Part shown: positions 43,115-50,315 of the stretch, piece by piece
How the letters are laid out: each line of letters starts with the position of its first letter
Position numbering within the stretch: position 1 is the stretch's first letter
Origin: Nakamurella deserti
GTDB lineage: Bacteria; Actinomycetota; Actinomycetes; Mycobacteriales; Nakamurellaceae
Length of the DNA stretch: 64,000 nt
NCBI RefSeq assembly: GCF_003260015.1
Contig: NZ_QCXS01000002.1
Coordinates: forward strand, 930,001-994,000
Reading direction: 5' to 3'
The notes under the pieces: generated by a model
What the model was told of the DNA's origin: nothing
Database searches by the model: none
Seen by the model: only the letters and a program-made list of their open reading frames with translations
Position numbers and translations under genes: made by a program

Positions 43115-43699
43115 TCACTCCGCGGGCACCGCCTCCACGAGGAGATGCACCGCCATCGAACGGCCCAGCAGGCGTTGCACCCCCGGGCGGGACAGCAGCC
43201 GGGTGGCCTCCCTGGACGGGACGGTGCCGCTGGCCTCGAAGCGCAGCCGGTGGGCCGACTCGCCGCGGCAGTGCAGCGCGAGCCGGATCAAGCAGATGCC
43301 GCGTGCCGTGCGCAGCGTGCCGTCGAGCTCCCAGCCGTCGCCGGCCGGCCGCAGGGTGCGCGACGCGAAGGCGATGGTCGGGCACGTCTGGGTGTCCACC
43401 AGTCCCGCGGCGTGCAGCACGTCGTCCCAGTGCGAACTGCCGCTGCTGAGTGACGCGCTCGCGACCTCCACCCGGATCGAGCTGGCCTCCCGCGGGACGG
43501 CCAGCCGCACCTCACCCACGACGTCGGTGAACCGGCCCCGCACGGTGGCCACGAAGCCGACGCCCACGCTGATCTGCAGCGTGGAGGCCGCGGCGTCGAT
43601 GCGCCACCGGCCGGGCGCGGCCGCACCGGCGGACGCGGTGTGGCGCGCGACCGGACGGGCCGGACGGTCCAGGGCGGGGGCGGGCGGCGTGGCGGGCAT
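43115..43699 (-). CDS. YceI family protein
   Basis: 194 residues of the YceI lipocalin-like fold, which binds polyisoprenoid-type lipids. Segments GRWRIDAAASTLQISVGVGFVATVRGRFTDVVGEV and SSHWDDVLHAAGLVDTQTCPTIAF are typical. No signal peptide is evident, so it may be cytoplasmic like many actinobacterial YceI proteins. The ATG was chosen for the strong AAGGA ribosome-binding site about seven bases upstream; a longer frame to 43738 is less likely. Confidence 0.85.
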   Translation of the reverse strand: MPATPPAPALDRPARPVARHTASAGAAAPGRWRIDAAASTLQISVGVGFVATVRGRFTDVVGEVRLAVPREASSIRVEVASASLSSGSSHWDDVLHAAGLVDTQTCPTIAFASRTLRPAGDGWELDGTLRTARGICLIRLALHCRGESAHRLRFEASGTVPSREATRLLSRPGVQRLLGRSMAVHLLVEAVPAE

Positions 43700-44059
43700 C
43701 GTGGTTCCTTCGGTCAGCCGGGCGGTGAGGTCAGCCACCGTGGGAGTGCCGCCGGACCCGGAAAGTTCCCGCGGCGCGCGACCCGCGCCGGCGGATCACC
43801 GATCCCTTCCACTCAGCGTCATCGATGGCTACTCTTCGTCGAACGGTGGCGGCGCTCGGGCACCGGGACGGGCCGGCTCCGGTGCTACCGGCCCCGAGTC
43901 GCGGCCAGCGGCTCCCGAAAGGTCACGACGTGGCCTCGATCGGGCGTCCACACCTCCGGAGCGGCGACGGCCGATGCGATGATCGGTCGCGGGGCGGCGG
44001 TCGTACGGCCGGCGGCCCACCGGACGGTGGGCACAGGGGCACTCGAGGTGGGGAACGGT
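43700..44059. other. Gene-free spacer before the L,D-transpeptidase gene
   Basis: 360 bp between the divergent YceI and L,D-transpeptidase genes. It holds one plausible plus-strand promoter and, beyond it, a GC-rich transcribed leader of about 218 bases with several inverted repeats (for example CTCGGG near 43855 with CCCGAG near 43898). No supported reading frame and no known riboswitch were recognised. Confidence 0.5.
43807..43835 (+). promoter_or_regulatory. Promoter (-35 TTCCAC, -10 TACTCT) of the L,D-transpeptidase gene
   Basis: TTCCAC and TACTCT are separated by exactly 17 bases, the best -35/-10 pair seen in the window. It predicts a leader of roughly 218 bases. Confidence 0.5.
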
Positions 44060-45742
44060 ATGGGACACGGGATGCGCACCGCGCGGACGCTGATCGCGGC
44101 GGCGGCGGTGGCGCTGTTGGTCGTCGGGTGCGGGCCGGCCGGCAGCGAGAGCACGCCGACGACCGCGGGGCCCACGACAGCGGCGGTGCAGGACACCACG
44201 CTCGAGGTGCACGCCGCCGACACGTCCGTGGCCTACGGATCCGGCGTCGAGGTGACGTTCGCGCTGGCCGCCGCCGGCGGGCCGGTACCCGCCACCGCGA
44301 CCGCCGCCGTCAGCATCGGGTCGACCGTGGTGGAGCGCCGCGTGCCGGTCGGCGCCGACGGCGCCGGTTCGGTCGTGCTGGACGCGGCCGATCTCACCCC
44401 CGGTACCCACGTCGTGTCCGTCGCCTACGCCGGAGACCCGGCCTTCGCCGCCGCTGCCGCCCGGACCACCCTGACCGTCCAACCCGCGACGAGCAGCATC
44501 GAGCTGGCGCTGACCCCGCTCGGGTCCGGGGCCACGACGGCCGCCGCGACCGTCGGCACCGCCACCGGGGTCCCGGCCGAGGGCACGGTCGCCTTCACGA
44601 TCGACGGTGCCCGGGTCGGCGAGACCACCGTGACGGACGGGGTGGCCGCGATGGAGGTCGCGCCGGGACTGGGCATCGGCACCCATCAGATGGACGCGGT
44701 GTTCACGCCTGCCGTCCCCGGCCGGCTCATCGCCGCGGGGACCAGCGCCGTGCTCACCGTCAGCAGGACCACCACCAGCGTGATGGCCACCGGCAGCTCC
44801 GAGGCCGTCCGCTACGGCGACTCCTCGGTGGTCACCGTCGCGGTGACCCCGACCGGGCCTCCCGCCGATCTCACCGGCGCGGTGACCGTCGTCGTCGGCG
44901 GGACCACGGTCGCCGAGGGCACCACCGACGCGGCGGGCACCGCCGCCCTCGAGTTCACCACCACCGTCGACCCGGGCACCCAGAGCTACACCGTCAGCTA
45001 CGCCGGTAACGACCGTGTCGAGCCGGCGCAGACCGAGATGGCACTCACCACCACCCGGACCTCCGTCGACATCGGTATCGACACCCCGAACCTGAAGTCC
45101 GGGGAGAGCGGCACGGTCCGGATCTCGGTCATCGGCTCTCCGCAGAACCCCACCGGTACCGCCACCGTCACCTACGACGGCGCCGTGGTCGCCGAGGGGA
45201 CGCTGGACGCCGACGGCGATCTCAGCGCGCGCCTCGGCCCGGTCACCCCCGGCACGCACACCATTGCCGTCACCTACGGCGGGGACGTGCGTTTCGACGG
45301 TGCGCAGGCCTCGGAGACGCTCAAGGTCAAGGAACCGGTCGTCAACCCCAACGCCGACGGGGCCGCCGCGATCAATGCGAGCAACCCGTGCCCGGCGAAG
45401 GCCGCGGCCTGTGTCGACCTCGCCAACGAGAAGGCGTGGCTGCAGAGCGGCGGCCAGGTGACTTACGGCCCCGTGTCGATCACCTCGGGGCGCGCCGGCT
45501 ACCGGACCCCGGCCGGCACGTACTCGGCGTACTGGTTCCACAAGGACCACAAGTCGAGCATCTACGACGACGCGCCCATGCCGAACTCGGTGTTCTTCAA
45601 CGGCGACATCGCCTTCCACCAAGGCAGCCTCTCCCAGCAGTCGCACGGGTGCATCCATCTCGGTGCCAACGCCTCGGCGACGTTCTTCGACACCCTGTCG
45701 GTGGGCGACACGGTCTACGTCTGGGGCTCGGCACCGTACTAG
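44060..45742 (+). CDS. L,D-transpeptidase lipoprotein with four Ig-like domains
   Basis: 560 residues. Signal peptide (about 1-27) with lipobox VVGC; a downstream ATG four codons in is an alternative start. Four Ig-like (Big_3/5-type) domains of about 85-95 residues follow (about 45-430), each ending in a TLTV/LTVS-like strand. A YkuD catalytic domain is at the C-terminus with Cys531 in SHGCIHL; the canonical motif is SHGCxR, so the Arg is His here. It should cross-link meso-DAP residues of peptidoglycan (3-3 links) at the cell surface. Ig domains probably carry the catalytic part across the wall. Confidence 0.87.
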   Translation: MGHGMRTARTLIAAAAVALLVVGCGPAGSESTPTTAGPTTAAVQDTTLEVHAADTSVAYGSGVEVTFALAAAGGPVPATATAAVSIGSTVVERRVPVGADGAGSVVLDAADLTPGTHVVSVAYAGDPAFAAAAARTTLTVQPATSSIELALTPLGSGATTAAATVGTATGVPAEGTVAFTIDGARVGETTVTDGVAAMEVAPGLGIGTHQMDAVFTPAVPGRLIAAGTSAVLTVSRTTTSVMATGSSEAVRYGDSSVVTVAVTPTGPPADLTGAVTVVVGGTTVAEGTTDAAGTAALEFTTTVDPGTQSYTVSYAGNDRVEPAQTEMALTTTRTSVDIGIDTPNLKSGESGTVRISVIGSPQNPTGTATVTYDGAVVAEGTLDADGDLSARLGPVTPGTHTIAVTYGGDVRFDGAQASETLKVKEPVVNPNADGAAAINASNPCPAKAAACVDLANEKAWLQSGGQVTYGPVSITSGRAGYRTPAGTYSAYWFHKDHKSSIYDDAPMPNSVFFNGDIAFHQGSLSQQSHGCIHLGANASATFFDTLSVGDTVYVWGSAPY

Positions 45743-45752
45743 GAGCCCGAAC

Positions 45753-45766
45753 GCCGTGAGAACGGC
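45753..45766. terminator. Small hairpin between convergent L,D-transpeptidase and dinB
   Basis: GCCGT-GAGA-ACGGC, a 5-bp stem with a GNRA-type loop, lies in the 44-bp gap between the two stops. No T run; weak candidate. Confidence 0.35.
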
Positions 45767-45786
45767 CGCTCCCGGGAAGTGCCGGC

Positions 45787-47013
45787 TCAGTCGGGAAGCA
45801 TCGGGACCGACATGCCCTCATCGCGGTGGAGCAGCACGGCCCGGGTGACCGCCGCGGTGCCGAATTTCGTCCGGACGTCGTCCAGGGCGAGATCCAGGCC
45901 CAGACCGGGCTGCCCGTCGAAGGGCAGTTCCAGCTGCACGGCGTTGTCGCCGTCGAGGTTGCCCACCGACAGGCCGAGCAGGGTGAGGCCGCGCTCACCG
46001 ATCATCGGCATCGCCGCGGCCAGCAGCAGCCGCACCGCGGTGAGTACGTCGGCGGTCTGCGCGGTGGCCTCGGCCAGGGTGCGCGAACGCGTCGCCCGGG
46101 TGTAGTCGTCGAAGCGGAACCGCACCACCACGGTCCGGCCGACGCGGTGCGCCGCGCGCATCCGCCGGGTCACCCGGTCAACCAGACCGACCGCGATGGT
46201 GTCGATCTCGTCGGCCGACCGCCGCGCCCGGCCCAGCGCCCGCTGCGAGCCGATGGACCCGCGCCGCCGGCCGACCACGACCGGGCGCGGGTCCCGGTTG
46301 TGGGCCAGCCGGTGCAGATGGTGCCCGGCGCCCCGGCCCAGCAGCGACACCAGCATGGACTCGCCGGCGTCGGCGACGTCACCCACCGTGGACAGCCCGA
46401 CCGCGTGCAGCTTGCCGGCCGTCACCGCGCCCACGCCCCACAGGCGCTCGACGGGGAGCGGGTGCAGGAAGGACAACTCGTGGCCGGGGGAGACGACGAG
46501 CAACCCGTCCGGTTTCGCCACGCCGCTGGCCACCTTGGCCAGGAATTTCGTGCGGGCCACCCCCACCGTGATGTTGAGACCGACCTCGCGGGCCACCCGG
46601 GCCCGCAACGCGGCGGCGATCGCGGACGGCGTCCCCACCAGCCGGCGCAAGCCACCGACGTCGAGGAACGCCTCGTCGATCGAGATGCCCTCGACCAGCG
46701 GGGTGGTGTCGCGGAAGATGTCGAACACCGCACGGCTCGCCGTCACGTACGCCTCGAACCGTGGTTCGGCCACGACCAGATCAGGGCACAGCCGCCGGGC
46801 CTGGGTGCCCGACATCGCCGTCCGCACCCCCCGCGCCTTGGCCTCGTAGCTGGCGGCCAGGATCACGCCGCCGCTGACGACCACGGGCCGGCCCCGCAGG
46901 CGGGGGTCGTCCCGCTGCTCGACCGAGGCGTAGAAGGCGTCGAGGTCGGCGTGCAGGATCGCGGCCTCGTCCGGGGCGGCACGGGAGTCGGAACGGCGCA
47001 CGGAATCGGACAC
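45787..47013 (-). CDS. dinB: DNA polymerase IV (Y-family)
   Basis: 408 residues from the chosen GTG. The Y-family motifs are complete: ILHADLDAFYASVEQRDDP (catalytic Asp), AMSGTQARRLCPDLV, SIDEAFLDVGG (catalytic Asp-Glu), helix-hairpin-helix and little-finger regions, and a beta-clamp-binding QLELPF near the C-terminus. It copies damaged DNA. The GTG start has GAACAT exactly six bases upstream, lying inside a LexA-type SOS box, so the enzyme is probably damage-inducible and made from a leaderless mRNA. Longer upstream frames on this strand are not supported. Confidence 0.9.
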   Translation of the reverse strand: MSDSVRRSDSRAAPDEAAILHADLDAFYASVEQRDDPRLRGRPVVVSGGVILAASYEAKARGVRTAMSGTQARRLCPDLVVAEPRFEAYVTASRAVFDIFRDTTPLVEGISIDEAFLDVGGLRRLVGTPSAIAAALRARVAREVGLNITVGVARTKFLAKVASGVAKPDGLLVVSPGHELSFLHPLPVERLWGVGAVTAGKLHAVGLSTVGDVADAGESMLVSLLGRGAGHHLHRLAHNRDPRPVVVGRRRGSIGSQRALGRARRSADEIDTIAVGLVDRVTRRMRAAHRVGRTVVVRFRFDDYTRATRSRTLAEATAQTADVLTAVRLLLAAAMPMIGERGLTLLGLSVGNLDGDNAVQLELPFDGQPGLGLDLALDDVRTKFGTAAVTRAVLLHRDEGMSVPMLPD

Positions 47014-47027
47014 GAACACATGTTCGC
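47012..47027 (-). promoter_or_regulatory. LexA SOS box overlapping the dinB start
   Basis: ACGAAC-ACAT-GTTCGC matches the mycobacterial-type box TCGAAC-N4-GTTCGA at 10 of 12 positions. It overlaps both the -10-like hexamer and the first bases of the start codon, so LexA binding would block transcription directly. Confidence 0.75.
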
Positions 47028-47240
47028 ATCGACCACCGACAGTGTCGACGCCCCGGCCCACGGCGGCCACCGCCCGTCCGCGGCGGCTCGGAACGGGGGG
47101 GCGTTCGGTGACCGTCGGCGCAGTGGGCGAGCGGCCGCGACGTGGCGGCTGCCGACACGGCTCCGGCGGCCACCACCGCGAGCGTGGTGCGCGCCGGGGA
47201 AGGTCCGACCGGGTTTCCCCGACCGGAATCAGCGACGCGA

Positions 47241-47909
47241 TCAGAGGTTCAGCGCGACGACGGCGACCACCGCGGCGAGCAGGAACAACCCGAGCGCCAC
47301 CGGGACGGACCGGGCCTGCACGCGTTCGGCACCGAGGCGCTCGTAGACGCGTCGGAGCCGGGTGGTGATGTGGTCCCGCCACACCACGCCGGCGACCAGC
47401 AGCACCAGGCAGGGCAGGCAGTACACGAGTGCGTAGCCGGCCAGCACGCCCAGGCCCGGTCCGACCGGGACGTCGGCGGCGTTGAGGCGTTCGATGGCCA
47501 GCAGGTAGGGGAACGCGTTGGGAAGATCCGCGCCGGTGGCCACGACGCCCAGCGGAGCCGCGGTCCACGGGCCGAACCAGGACGGCAGCAGGACGGCAGC
47601 CCGCGTCCTGGTCCGTAGCCGCCGCACGGCGCTGACCGCCAGGATGAGGGCGGCGAGTAGGAGTGCGCCGCGCCGCACCCACGCCGCCGCGCCGCTGACC
47701 GCGTCCCCGAGCGCGTCGCTGCCGATGAACAGGGCACCACCCGCCAGCAGCACCACCGCGTAGGCGCCCAGTACGAACGCCAGGGCGGTGACGCCCGGCC
47801 TCCGCAGCGGGGCCAGCAGGATCAGGGTCACCCCGGCGATGGTCACGGGGTTGAGTGAATCCAGCGCGGCCAGGCCGGCGATCGTCCCGAGGAGCCCCAG
47901 AGTCAGCAT
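47241..47909 (-). CDS. GAP (Sap/LysE-like) family membrane protein
   Basis: 222 residues with six membrane helices and the family start GLLGTIAGLAALDSLNP (conserved Asp-Ser-x-Asn-Pro). It matches the Sap/GAP group of LysE-like exporters, some of which move glycolipids or peptidoglycolipids across the membrane in mycobacteria. The ATG has TACGGT exactly six bases upstream. A TetR regulator is divergent, with an operator in the shared 54-bp gap, so expression is probably repressed until a ligand arrives. Substrate unknown. Confidence 0.82.
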   Translation of the reverse strand: MLTLGLLGTIAGLAALDSLNPVTIAGVTLILLAPLRRPGVTALAFVLGAYAVVLLAGGALFIGSDALGDAVSGAAAWVRRGALLLAALILAVSAVRRLRTRTRAAVLLPSWFGPWTAAPLGVVATGADLPNAFPYLLAIERLNAADVPVGPGLGVLAGYALVYCLPCLVLLVAGVVWRDHITTRLRRVYERLGAERVQARSVPVALGLFLLAAVVAVVALNL

Positions 47910-47915
47910 GAGTCG

Positions 47916-47921
47916 ACCGTA
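47916..47921 (-). promoter_or_regulatory. -10-like hexamer of the GAP gene
   Basis: TACGGT (minus strand) is exactly six bases before the ATG and abuts the TetR operator. Confidence 0.5.
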
Positions 47922-47947
47922 TCTCATATGAGACGGTTGCGTCTCAT
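47922..47947. promoter_or_regulatory. TetR operator between divergent GAP and tetR genes
   Basis: ATGAGAC-GGTTGC-GTCTCAT is a perfect 7-bp inverted repeat (47928-47947), and the preceding TCTCATATGAGA is a perfect 12-bp palindrome sharing its half-site. Three TCTCAT half-sites fill the space between the two divergent -10 elements, covering the -35 regions of both promoters. Confidence 0.75.
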
Positions 47948-47951
47948 GGTC

Positions 47952-47957
47952 TAGGCT
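47952..47957 (+). promoter_or_regulatory. -10-like hexamer of the tetR gene
   Basis: TAGGCT is exactly six bases before the ATG; leaderless layout. Confidence 0.55.
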
Positions 47958-47963
47958 CCGGCG

Positions 47964-48554
47964 ATGCCTGTCGAGCCGCCGCCGCCCTCGAAGCCCGGCG
48001 ACCCGTCGGTGGCCGTGTTCGGTGACGGACTGGCCGCCGCTGCCGCGCGTCACCTCGCGCTGGCCCCGGCTGCGTCGATGCAGGACCTCGCGGCCGCGGC
48101 CGGCGTCAGTCGGGCGACCCTCTTCCGCCGGTTCCCGTCCCGCGCCGCCCTGGTGGCCGAGCTCTGCCGCGCGGCGGCGCAGGGCTTCGTCCGGGCGGTC
48201 GACGACGCCGCCCTGGACCGAGGGACCCCACCGCAGGCGTTGGACCGCCTGTTGGACTCCCTGAGCCGGCTCGCCGCGGTCGCCGGTCTGCTCGGGCTGC
48301 AGCCGCTCGACCAGCACGTCGAGGCGTCGTTGTTGACCGAGACCGCCGCGACCGAGGAATCGATCCGTGGCCTGCTGGTCCGGGGGCAGGAGAGCGGGCA
48401 CTTCCGGGTGGACGTCGATCCCGAGTGGTTCCTGTCGATGCTCACCTGGCTGATGGTGGGGGCCGCCGACAGCGTCCGACAGGGGCGCCTCACGCCCGCC
48501 ACCGCCCACCGGCAACTGGCGGCCACCATCACCGCCGGGGTGCGTCGCGACTGA
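47964..48554 (+). CDS. TetR/AcrR family transcriptional regulator
   Basis: 196 residues. The N-terminal HTH is clear (SMQDLAAAAGVSRATLFRRF, near residues 36-55), followed by the helical ligand domain. It is divergent from a GAP-type exporter gene with a well-formed operator between them, the usual arrangement for a repressor that controls both itself and an exporter. Ligand unknown. Confidence 0.88.
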   Translation: MPVEPPPPSKPGDPSVAVFGDGLAAAAARHLALAPAASMQDLAAAAGVSRATLFRRFPSRAALVAELCRAAAQGFVRAVDDAALDRGTPPQALDRLLDSLSRLAAVAGLLGLQPLDQHVEASLLTETAATEESIRGLLVRGQESGHFRVDVDPEWFLSMLTWLMVGAADSVRQGRLTPATAHRQLAATITAGVRRD

Positions 48555-48556
48555 CA

Positions 48557-48738
48557 CCCGCGGGTCGGCATCACGCCGCGGCGGCACAGCACCTCTCGTC
48601 GCCGCCGGCTCCCCGGCAGCCGGCACGGCGGCGGCATTCCGACGCATCCCGCGGGTCGGCACCGCGGCGCGGCGGCGGAACACCTCTCGTCGCTGCCGGC
48701 CTCCCGGCCTGCCGGCGCAGCGGCGGCATCCCGACGGC
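48557..48738. repeat. Imperfect 91-bp tandem duplication
   Basis: Two adjacent units begin CCCGCGGGTCGGCA at 48557 and at 48648. Shared islands keep a 91-92 base offset: CACCTCTCGTCGC at 48590 and 48681, CGGCGGCAT at 48629 and 48721. The duplication fills half of the 360-bp gene-free stretch (48555-48914). No supported reading frame was found in either unit. Confidence 0.75.
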
Positions 48739-48914
48739 CGGGGGCATCGGCACGTCCGGAGCGGCGCCGCGCCCGAGCCCCGGGGTGACCGGCCAGGGCC
48801 GGTCGGCGCCGCATCTTTCGCCGGAAGACGCCTCGACGCAAGAGGTCTGCGCTGCCCGCTGAACGCCCGGCGCGACCGCCGGGCCCTCCGACCCCGCGGG
48901 TACCGTTGGCGGGC

Positions 48915-50315
48915 ATGCGAATCACCCCTCCCGCTGATCTGCCCACCACCCTCGGCGCGCTCCGCGCGTCCGGCCATCAGCTCCGCTCGGTCAAGGCCGA
49001 GCTCCGCGGCAACCTGCTGGACGCGCTGCGCGCCGGGACCGACCCGTGGCCGGGCATCGTCGGCTTCGAGAGCACCGTCGTCCCGCAGCTCGAGCGGGCG
49101 ATCATCGCCGGGCACGACCTCGTCCTGCTCGGCGAGCGTGGGCAGGGCAAGACCCGGCTGCTGCGCACGCTGACCGGACTGCTCGACGAGTGGACCCCGG
49201 TCATCGACGGCTCCGAGATCGGCGAGCACCCCTACGATCCCATCACCGTCGGCAGCCTCCGGCGGGCCGCGGAGCTGGGGGACGAGCTGCCCGTGACCTG
49301 GCGGCACCGCAGCGACCGCTACACCGAGAAACTGGCGACCCCCGACACCGCGGTGGCCGACCTCATCGGCGACATCGACCCGGTCAAGGTGAGCGAGGGC
49401 CGCTCGCTGGGCGACCCGGAGACCATCCACTTCGGCCTGGTCCCGCGCGCGCACCGCGGCGTGATGGCCATCAACGAGCTGCCCGACCTCGCCGAGCGCA
49501 TCCAGGTCGCCCTGCTCAACGTGATGGAGGAACGCGACATCCAGGTCCGCGGCTACACCGTGCGACTGCCGCTGGACGTGCTGCTGGTCGCCTCGGCCAA
49601 CCCCGAGGACTACACCAACCGCGGGCGCATCATCACGCCGCTGAAGGACCGCTTCGGCGCCGAGATCCGCACCCACTACCCGCTGGAGCTCGCCGACGAG
49701 ATCGCCGTCATCCGGCAGGAGGCGGCCCTGACCGCCGACGTCCCCGACCACCTGCTCGAGATCATCGCCCGGTTCACCCGGCTGCTGCGCGAGTCCAACG
49801 CCGTCGACCAGGGTTCCGGGGTGTCCGCCCGGTTCTCCGTCGCCGCCGCCGAGACCGTCGCCGCCGCGGCGCTGCGGCGGGCCGCCATCGCCGGCGAGAA
49901 GTCACCCACCGCACGGCCGATCGACCTCGAGGCGACCATCCCGGTGCTCCGCGGCAAGCTCGAGTTCGTCACCGGCCAGGAGGGCCGCCAGGAGGAGGTG
50001 CTGGAGCACCTGCTGCGCCGCGCCACCGCCGACACGGCGCGTCACCTGCTCCGCGGGGTCGACCTCACGCCGCTGGCCGAGGCCGTCACCCGGCATCCGC
50101 TGCGCACCGGCGACCGGGTCACCGCCACCGACCTCGTCGCCTCGCTGCCGAAGGTCGAGACGTTGACCACCGTCGCCCAGCGGCTCGGCGTCACCGGCAC
50201 CGAGGACCCCGGCCCCATGGCGTCGGCGGCCGAGCTGGCGCTGGAGCTGCTGTTCCTCACCCGCAAACTCACCAAGGAGCCCAGCGACGACGGCGACACC
50301 ATCAGCTATGGCTGA
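48915..50315 (+). CDS. AAA+ ATPase, magnesium-chelatase ChlI/MoxR-like
   Basis: 466 residues. Walker A GERGQGKT lies near residue 73; a Walker-B-like HRGVMAINELPDLAE and sensor ANPEDYTNRGRIITPLKDRFG (ChlI-type) follow. Inserted segments and the C-terminal helical lid fit the magnesium chelatase I / MoxR clade. It overlaps a VWA-domain protein, the classic partner arrangement, in which the ATPase remodels a metalloenzyme. A TTG three codons upstream is an alternative start; TACCGT lies eight bases before the ATG. No chlorophyll or cobalt-insertion genes are nearby, so the client is unknown. Confidence 0.87.
   Translation: MRITPPADLPTTLGALRASGHQLRSVKAELRGNLLDALRAGTDPWPGIVGFESTVVPQLERAIIAGHDLVLLGERGQGKTRLLRTLTGLLDEWTPVIDGSEIGEHPYDPITVGSLRRAAELGDELPVTWRHRSDRYTEKLATPDTAVADLIGDIDPVKVSEGRSLGDPETIHFGLVPRAHRGVMAINELPDLAERIQVALLNVMEERDIQVRGYTVRLPLDVLLVASANPEDYTNRGRIITPLKDRFGAEIRTHYPLELADEIAVIRQEAALTADVPDHLLEIIARFTRLLRESNAVDQGSGVSARFSVAAAETVAAAALRRAAIAGEKSPTARPIDLEATIPVLRGKLEFVTGQEGRQEEVLEHLLRRATADTARHLLRGVDLTPLAEAVTRHPLRTGDRVTATDLVASLPKVETLTTVAQRLGVTGTEDPGPMASAAELALELLFLTRKLTKEPSDDGDTISYG

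Noticed and set aside
43836-44059. A cyclic di-AMP (ydaO-type) riboswitch before the L,D-transpeptidase.
   Set aside because: The conserved core segments of that class were not found by eye; left as an unassigned leader.
47014-47682. An N-terminal extension of DNA polymerase IV opposite the GAP gene spacer.
   Set aside because: Polymerase homology begins just after the chosen GTG, and the SOS box and -10 lie in the extension.
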